Assembly (NCBI RefSeq): GCF_040786285.1
Contig: NZ_JBFMKQ010000007.1
Location: 10,713-74,712 of the forward strand
From: Aquimarina sp040786285
GTDB lineage: Bacteria > Bacteroidota > Bacteroidia > Flavobacteriales > Flavobacteriaceae
Direction of reading: 5' to 3'
Length of the DNA: 64,000 bases
In this document: positions 58,047-64,000 of the stretch, one piece after another
How the letters are laid out: the number at the start of each line of letters is the position of its first letter
How positions within the stretch are numbered: the stretch's first letter is position 1
Translations under genes and position numbers: made by a program
The notes under the pieces: model-generated
The model's database searches: none
What the model saw: only the letters and a program-made list of their open reading frames with translations
Told to the model about the DNA's origin: nothing

Positions 58047-61000
58047 ATGTCAGCAAAATCAAATTTAGATTTAGAAGCAATAAAAGCCAACAAAAATATA
58101 ATGGTAAGAACCTATTGGAAGAATAGGTTAGAAGGAATGGAATGGAATGATTTTTTTGATCATAAAATGCCTTCAGATATCACTGAAGAAGGAATCCGGG
58201 GGACATATACACTGCGTAATAGTGATGAGAAATTATTTCAAAACTTGCACCGAATAGCTAGTACTTCTAAGGCAAAACATATGCTATTACTAGCAGGGTT
58301 AGAAGTTTTGGCATACAAATATTCTTCTCAGAACGACATTTGCGTATTTACACCAACGTATGCCGAGAATAAAAACTCTGAGAAAGAACAATCGATAATT
58401 CCTGTGCGTATGAACGATTTTGGAAATAAAACATTTCCAGAATTTTTAATGGTCTTAAAGGATAACTTAATAAATGACTTTGCCTATGGTAATTACGCTA
58501 TAGATCGAATTTTGCAAAAGGGGAGCGATGAACTAATAGATATTCCTACGGTTGGAATGGTTGTGCAAGGAATTCAAGATGAAAATTTACTGAATGCTCT
58601 TCTGCCTGATCTCGTATTCAAATTTGAATTGAATGATACTTTAGTATTAACATTAGAGTATAATAGTAGCAAATATAATGAAGCATATATCAAAGGGATA
58701 GCTGAACATTATTTTCATCTTCTTTCAGAACTTTTTGCAAATAAAGAAAAGCCAATCAATACAATCGAATTGATTTCTTCTAAGGATAAATTGATGATTT
58801 TAGAAGAGTTTAACAATACTAAAACACCCTATCCAGCAGACAAAACAATGCTCGACTTTTTTGGAATACAAACTCAAAATAATCCTGATAATATTGCAAT
58901 TCAAATAAATGATAAATATTTGACGTATAAAGAGCTTGATGAAAAATCAAATCAAGTAGCAAACTTTATCAGTGAAAAATACGTAGAAAAAGGAAATGTC
59001 TTTGGCGTTCAAATGGAGCGTTCATTAGGGCTGATGATTACAATTTTCGGAGTTCTAAAATCTGGAAATATTTATCTTCCTCTTTCTGAAAGTCATCCGA
59101 TCGATAGAATTCAATACGCTTTAGAAAACAGTCAGGCAAAAGCTCTTTTTACAAAACCAGAACATTTTGAGAATTTTAATGACAAAATTGATTGTTTAAA
59201 TCCTGTAGAGGCAAAGAAGTGTTCAAATGTATATGAAAACCGTGCTTTACCAGATGATATAGCCTATATTATATACACCTCGGGTTCTACAGGAAGACCT
59301 AAAGGAGTATTAATTAAGCATACTTCTTTAGTCAATAGATTGAACTGGATGCAAAACCAGTATCAATTAAACGAAAATGATGTAATTCTTCAAAAAACAC
59401 CAATAGTTTTTGATGTATCTGTATGGGAGTTGTTTTGGTGGTCTATGTGCGGCGCAAAATTGGTTTTAGCAGATCCTGGAGCTGAAAAAGAACCACAAAA
59501 GATTTGTGAAATTATTGAAAAACAGAAAGTTACCACATTGCATTTTGTTCCTTCAATGTTGAATGCATTACTGTCATATTTATCAGAAAATGAGGATGAA
59601 TATACTTTGCAAAGCATAAAAAATATTTTTACCAGTGGAGAAGAACTTAAGGTAAATGATGCTAAAGGCTTTTTAGGTTACTGTCCAGATGCGCAATTAC
59701 ACAACCTGTATGGTCCAACAGAGGCCACTATTGATGTGTCATACCATCAAGTGTCTAGAACTACAAACTACCGCTCAATACCGATTGGAAGACCTATTGA
59801 TAATACACAACTATTTATACTTAATAAAGAGTTACAACATCAACCTATAGGTATTCCGGGAGAGTTGTTCATAGGAGGAGTAAATCTTTCTCCGGGATAT
59901 TGCAATCAACCCGAATTGACAAAAGAAAGATTCATAGAAAACCCTTTTGATCAGCAATCAATACTATACAAAACAGGTGATTTGGCCAGGTGGCTTCCTA
60001 GTGGAGAAATAGAATTTTTAGGAAGAATTGACAATCAAGTCAAAATTAGAGGGAACAGAATTGAATTGGGAGAAATAGAAATAGCTGTTCAATCATGTAA
60101 AGGAGTAAACAGTACCGTTGTTCTTACAAAAGAAGGTCAAAGTGGATTACAGTTAATAGGATATGTTGTTACAAATCAAGAATACTCAGAAGATCACCTA
60201 AGAGAGGTGCTGGCATCTAAATTGCCAGAGTATATGATTCCTTCGTATTTTATTACTATAGATCAAGTTCCGGTTACTATAAACGGTAAAGTAGACAGGA
60301 AAGCATTGTTATCTTTAAAAGTGCAAAGTGAGAATGAGTATGTTGCACCAAGAACAGATTTAGAAAAGAAGTTAGAGCATCATTGGAAACAAATACTTGG
60401 ACTCGAAAAAATTGGTATTCATGACCACTTTTTTAGAACAGGAGGAGATTCTATACTTGCGATCCGATTAATTGGAGCATTAAATAGTGAATTGTCTGTT
60501 ACCATAGCAATGGTAGATCTCTATGAGAATGATACCATTGAAAAAATGGCTTTATTTATCGAATCTAGTAGCGCATCTAGTACTTCAGACTTATATGAAG
60601 ATGTTATTAAAGAAGTAGAGGATTTTGGAGAAACATACTTAAAAACATACCCAAACGATCAGATTCAAACTGTCTTTCCGATGAGCGATATCGAGATGGC
60701 AATGTGCTTTATTCATAAATCAAGACCCAATGATATATTATACTTCGAACAGTTAATGCAGCCGGTATTTTATAAAGATCTCGATCTCGAAATATTACAA
60801 AAAGCACTCAACCTTATGGTGGATAAGCATGAGATATTAAGAACGGGTTTTAACATGGAAAGATTTGCGCATATCGTATACAAAGAAGTAGATACCGCAA
60901 TTCAATTCTATGACTACAGTGAGTATTCAAAAGAAGAACAAAACCAGAAGATTAATGAAGATTTAGAAAGAAGCAGACCAGAACATTTTGATCTTAATGC

Positions 61001-64000
61001 AGAAAAACTTTGGAGAATTATTATTTATAAAATAGGAAAGGATCATCATGAAATCTTATTTGAATACCACCATGCCATCATAGATGGTTGGAGTTTTGCT
61101 TCTTTATTAACTGAATGGAATAATACGTATGTTCAATTATTGAAGACAAAAGTTGAAACATTACCTAAACTCAAAGCAACTTTTAAAGATTATATCGTAC
61201 AGGAGCTTTTCAACAAAAAGAATGAAGAAACACGAAATTTCTGGAAAGAGGAACTAAAAGGGTATAAGAGGCTAAAACTCAATTCTGATATAGAATCCAG
61301 AGTCTTTAGATCTGTTAGAGATATTTATCCTCAGCAATTATTGAAAGATTTAGAAAAGGCTGCTCAGTTAGGAAATACAACGGTCAAAAACATGTTGCTT
61401 TCGGCCTACTTGTATGCAATGAAAATACTTTCAGGAGAAAATGATCTTCTTGTTGGTTTAGTAACGTTTACAAGGCCGTTAAAACCAGATGGAGAAAAAG
61501 TTTTAGGATGTTTCTTAAATACTATTCCTTTAAGAGTTCAGATACCAGAGTCACTATCATGGGCTGATTATATCTCTATAATTGATAAAAAGGTTTTAGA
61601 AGTTAAAAAATATGAACACCTTTCCTTATTTGAAATCAACCAACTTGTAGGAGGTAGTACTGAAGGTAATCCGCTATTTGATACTTTCTTTAACTATATT
61701 AATTGGCATGTTAAAGATGAAATGTTGTTCGAAAAATTTAGTGATGAGGAGAGTAACAGAATTGAGTTTGATACTTTTCTAAGAGGAAATACATTTTTCG
61801 ATGCAAATTATGATGTTACCAATGATAGGATCATTTGTATGCATGAATACTCTTCTCCTTTTATGACTAAAGAGATGTATGATCTTTATAATGATATATT
61901 TTTGAATGTATTATCAAGGATGGTAGAATCTCCTCAAGAAACGATCAATCCACAAGACTTTTTGTGGAACCCAATGAATCATCTAATAGAAGATAAAATA
62001 AATGATTATGCCCATGAAAATGTACAGATAGAAAAACAAATCCCGGCCTCATATCGTCAGCAAAAACAGTGGTCAGATATAGTTGAGAAAAAGCAAAATG
62101 ATATTTCATCTAATGTTATCGAATTAATCGATTTTAAAGAAGCTGTAGAGGTTGATTTGCTTAAAAAAAGTGTTCAAGAAGTTGCAAATATTCATGAGGC
62201 GCTTAGATGTCAATTAGTTTTTAAGGAAGAAAAATTATATCAAAATATTGTAAGTAGCTATCCAGATGTAATTGAAACTTTAGTTGTTGAAAATGAGCAA
62301 GATACTTTAGAGTTGGTTAATTCGATCTCTCGTAACCCTATTAATTTAAATGAGCTTCTTTTTAAAGTAAAAGTAGTACAAACTAAGAATAGTACCGATA
62401 AGTTGTTGCTATGTATGCACAACACAATTATTGATTCTTTTTCAATACAAAAAACTGTTACAGAGATAGTTGAGGTATATAATGCACTAGTCAATAAAGA
62501 AAAACGAGTATTCAATATTCCTCCTGTAAACTATTCTGGTTTTATTTCTTGGGAGAAAGAGGTATTAATGAAGTTATATCCGAAAATGATAGAATTCTGG
62601 AAGGGCCAATTAAAAGAAGGTGTAGAACCAGTACAGTTACCTAAAGTGCTTTCAAAAGATAATCTGGAGACTTATACTCCTAGTACGGTAAATGTAAATA
62701 TTCCAGAAATAACGTTAAAAAAATTGTTCGATTATGCATATGTAAATGATGTAAGCACAAATGCGATATTTATGGCAGCCTTTAAAGTATTGCTACACAA
62801 ATACAGTTGCCAACAAAATATTACAATTGGAACTATTGAAAAAAATAGAAATTATGAGGCTTTAGAGCATATAATCGGAGGTATGGATAATATCATGGCT
62901 GTACAAAGTGATATATCTGAGGAGAAAACATTTGGGACATATTTATACGAACTCGAATCAGTATATGAAAAAGGACTTGATTATTTGGCTATACCATTTG
63001 AAAAATTGATGGCAGAACTTACTATGAGAAATCAAGTGGCCAACGATATTCCTCAAATAAATATATTATATCAATTTGAAGAAGAAAAAACAGATGTGGC
63101 TACAACCAAAGAAGGCGCAAAACACAAATGGTCATATAACTATTTAGCGAGTCGATCGTCTGATATTGGTTTATGGTTAAAAAAGAAAGAGAATTGCGTT
63201 AACGGAAAACTTGTTTTTGATTCTAGATATTTTGATAATGAATTTATGGAGTCGTTTGTAGCTCATTATGCTCATATACTAAATGAATTGATTAACAACC
63301 CAGACACTAAACTATCAGAGATAGACATTTTATCTGATAAAGAGAAGAGTCAGCTTTTAGAAGGTTTTAATACTACAGATGTAGAGTTTACAAAGTGTAA
63401 CTCTGTACTAGAGTTATTCGAGTCCCAAGTTTCGAAGACACCAGATGCTCTTGCTATTGTTAATAAAGATACTACGTTGACCTACCAGGAGCTTAATGAC
63501 CAAGTAGATCAAATGAGTGCTTACTTATTGACAAAAAAGGATGTTGAGTTAGAGGAGCGCGTAGGTATTATGTTAGAGCGAGAAGCCTATTTGGTACCTT
63601 CGATATATGGTGTTTTAAAATCGGGAGGAGCTTATGTTCCTATTGATCCTAAGCTACCATCGGCCAGGATTAAGGCTATTTTAGAAGATGCTGGGATCCG
63701 TGTTTTAATTACAAGAGGGTCATATTTTAATACAGATGTGTTAAGTGATAGTATAGAATTAATAGATCTTGACAAAGAAGCCCCGGTGATTGGTCAGACC
63801 CCTCTTTTAGATAAATATCCAAGTGTGTCGCCTACCAATTTGGCGTATATTATCTACACCTCTGGATCTACAGGTATACCAAAGGGAGTGATGATAGAGC
63901 ATCAATCGTTACTCAATACAATCCAGAGTATGGATGCGATCTATCCTTTAGAAGCCAAAGATGTGTATATGTTTAAGACAACCCACTCTTTTGATGTATC
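58047..64000 (+). CDS. NRPS: half-C-A(Ser)-PCP-C-C(degenerate)-A..., truncated by window edge
   Basis: At least 1984 residues from ATG 58047; the frame is open at the right edge. It starts in the middle of a condensation-like fold (YWKNRLEGMEW), giving only the C-terminal lobe, about 260 residues, without an HHxxxDG motif. A1 (about 271-760) reads D-V-W-H-F-S-L-I-D, close to the Ser code (FDVSVWE, LHFVPS, TSGEEL, NLYGPTEATID). PCP (GGDSILA about 801). A complete C domain follows (FPMSDIEMAMCF about 877; HHAIIDGWS about 1009). Next comes a second C-type domain (about 1328-1770) whose motif reads HNTIIDS (about 1458), with the second His and the Gly changed. A last A domain begins near 1789 (YTSGSTGIPKG about 1938) and is cut in motif A4. 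No terminal thioesterase is reached. Confidence 0.9.
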   Translation, partial: MSAKSNLDLEAIKANKNIMVRTYWKNRLEGMEWNDFFDHKMPSDITEEGIRGTYTLRNSDEKLFQNLHRIASTSKAKHMLLLAGLEVLAYKYSSQNDICVFTPTYAENKNSEKEQSIIPVRMNDFGNKTFPEFLMVLKDNLINDFAYGNYAIDRILQKGSDELIDIPTVGMVVQGIQDENLLNALLPDLVFKFELNDTLVLTLEYNSSKYNEAYIKGIAEHYFHLLSELFANKEKPINTIELISSKDKLMILEEFNNTKTPYPADKTMLDFFGIQTQNNPDNIAIQINDKYLTYKELDEKSNQVANFISEKYVEKGNVFGVQMERSLGLMITIFGVLKSGNIYLPLSESHPIDRIQYALENSQAKALFTKPEHFENFNDKIDCLNPVEAKKCSNVYENRALPDDIAYIIYTSGSTGRPKGVLIKHTSLVNRLNWMQNQYQLNENDVILQKTPIVFDVSVWELFWWSMCGAKLVLADPGAEKEPQKICEIIEKQKVTTLHFVPSMLNALLSYLSENEDEYTLQSIKNIFTSGEELKVNDAKGFLGYCPDAQLHNLYGPTEATIDVSYHQVSRTTNYRSIPIGRPIDNTQLFILNKELQHQPIGIPGELFIGGVNLSPGYCNQPELTKERFIENPFDQQSILYKTGDLARWLPSGEIEFLGRIDNQVKIRGNRIELGEIEIAVQSCKGVNSTVVLTKEGQSGLQLIGYVVTNQEYSEDHLREVLASKLPEYMIPSYFITIDQVPVTINGKVDRKALLSLKVQSENEYVAPRTDLEKKLEHHWKQILGLEKIGIHDHFFRTGGDSILAIRLIGALNSELSVTIAMVDLYENDTIEKMALFIESSSASSTSDLYEDVIKEVEDFGETYLKTYPNDQIQTVFPMSDIEMAMCFIHKSRPNDILYFEQLMQPVFYKDLDLEILQKALNLMVDKHEILRTGFNMERFAHIVYKEVDTAIQFYDYSEYSKEEQNQKINEDLERSRPEHFDLNAEKLWRIIIYKIGKDHHEILFEYHHAIIDGWSFASLLTEWNNTYVQLLKTKVETLPKLKATFKDYIVQELFNKKNEETRNFWKEELKGYKRLKLNSDIESRVFRSVRDIYPQQLLKDLEKAAQLGNTTVKNMLLSAYLYAMKILSGENDLLVGLVTFTRPLKPDGEKVLGCFLNTIPLRVQIPESLSWADYISIIDKKVLEVKKYEHLSLFEINQLVGGSTEGNPLFDTFFNYINWHVKDEMLFEKFSDEESNRIEFDTFLRGNTFFDANYDVTNDRIICMHEYSSPFMTKEMYDLYNDIFLNVLSRMVESPQETINPQDFLWNPMNHLIEDKINDYAHENVQIEKQIPASYRQQKQWSDIVEKKQNDISSNVIELIDFKEAVEVDLLKKSVQEVANIHEALRCQLVFKEEKLYQNIVSSYPDVIETLVVENEQDTLELVNSISRNPINLNELLFKVKVVQTKNSTDKLLLCMHNTIIDSFSIQKTVTEIVEVYNALVNKEKRVFNIPPVNYSGFISWEKEVLMKLYPKMIEFWKGQLKEGVEPVQLPKVLSKDNLETYTPSTVNVNIPEITLKKLFDYAYVNDVSTNAIFMAAFKVLLHKYSCQQNITIGTIEKNRNYEALEHIIGGMDNIMAVQSDISEEKTFGTYLYELESVYEKGLDYLAIPFEKLMAELTMRNQVANDIPQINILYQFEEEKTDVATTKEGAKHKWSYNYLASRSSDIGLWLKKKENCVNGKLVFDSRYFDNEFMESFVAHYAHILNELINNPDTKLSEIDILSDKEKSQLLEGFNTTDVEFTKCNSVLELFESQVSKTPDALAIVNKDTTLTYQELNDQVDQMSAYLLTKKDVELEERVGIMLEREAYLVPSIYGVLKSGGAYVPIDPKLPSARIKAILEDAGIRVLITRGSYFNTDVLSDSIELIDLDKEAPVIGQTPLLDKYPSVSPTNLAYIIYTSGSTGIPKGVMIEHQSLLNTIQSMDAIYPLEAKDVYMFKTTHSFDV

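Noticed and set aside
1..64000. tRNA, rRNA, insertion sequences, transposases or attachment sites
   Set aside because: None were recognised in the gaps; almost the whole window is explained by the two biosynthetic loci.

Overview
This is AT-rich DNA that looks like a marine Bacteroidota genome, probably Flavobacteriaceae. The evidence is the promoter style (TTTG / TAnnTTTG), signal peptides ending in -FSQ, -YGQ or -FTQ, a UpxY/NusG-like antiterminator at the head of a long operon, and class I lanthipeptide leaders of the Bacteroidota type. The species cannot be fixed from the sequence. Two divergent natural-product loci share one 555-base control region (6648-7202).

Left locus (minus strand, about 1-6650). 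A class I lanthipeptide-type RiPP operon encodes a dehydratase split into a glutamylation protein (4341-6647) and an elimination protein (3491-4366). These are followed by a membrane-anchored TPR/AraC-type regulator (1721-3472) and two 58-residue precursor peptides (1396-1572 and 1140-1316). The precursors share a 64-base identical leader-coding block but have unrelated cores. A periplasmic prolyl oligopeptidase begins at 815 and runs off the left edge. No LanC cyclase or transporter lies in the window. An identical 15-base element (GATTCCTGAAAACGG) within inverted-repeat structures occurs upstream of the precursor genes and in the divergent control region. It is a candidate regulator-binding site.

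Right locus (plus strand, 7203 to beyond 64000). One uninterrupted co-directional set of genes encodes a hybrid NRPS-PKS lipopeptide assembly line. It starts with a UpxY-type antiterminator and a truncated NRPS (A-domain C-terminal piece, PCP, degenerate C). The main line follows: FAAL-ACP-C-A(Asn)-PCP-E; a SyrP/TauD-like hydroxylase; a secreted N-acyl-D-amino-acid deacylase-type amidohydrolase; C-A(Asn)-PCP-E-C-A(Thr)-PCP; KS-AT-KR-ACP-C-A(?)-PCP-E-C; A(Asn)-PCP-C-A(Gly, interrupted by a luciferase-like monooxygenase)-PCP; KS-AT-KR-ACP-C-A(Asn)-PCP-C; an asparagine synthetase; A(?)-PCP-C; and half-C-A(Ser)-PCP-C-C(degenerate)-A..., cut by the right edge. No thioesterase or exporter is visible, so the line continues downstream.

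How the parts fit. Read from the active-site residues, the predicted chain is fatty acyl-D-Asn-D-Asn-Thr-[reduced C2 unit]-D-X-Asn-(alpha-hydroxy)Gly-[reduced C2 unit]-Asn-X'-Ser-.... The embedded asparagine synthetase would feed four Asn-selective A domains. The N-acyl-D-Asn start recalls the prodrug caps of colibactin and zwittermicin. Here, however, the neighbouring exported hydrolase is an amidohydrolase-superfamily deacylase rather than a ClbP-type peptidase, which is the most interesting hypothesis in the window. Other oddities are the Gly A domain interrupted in mid-line, three protein breaks between C and A domains, a half condensation domain, and two condensation domains with degenerate catalytic motifs.
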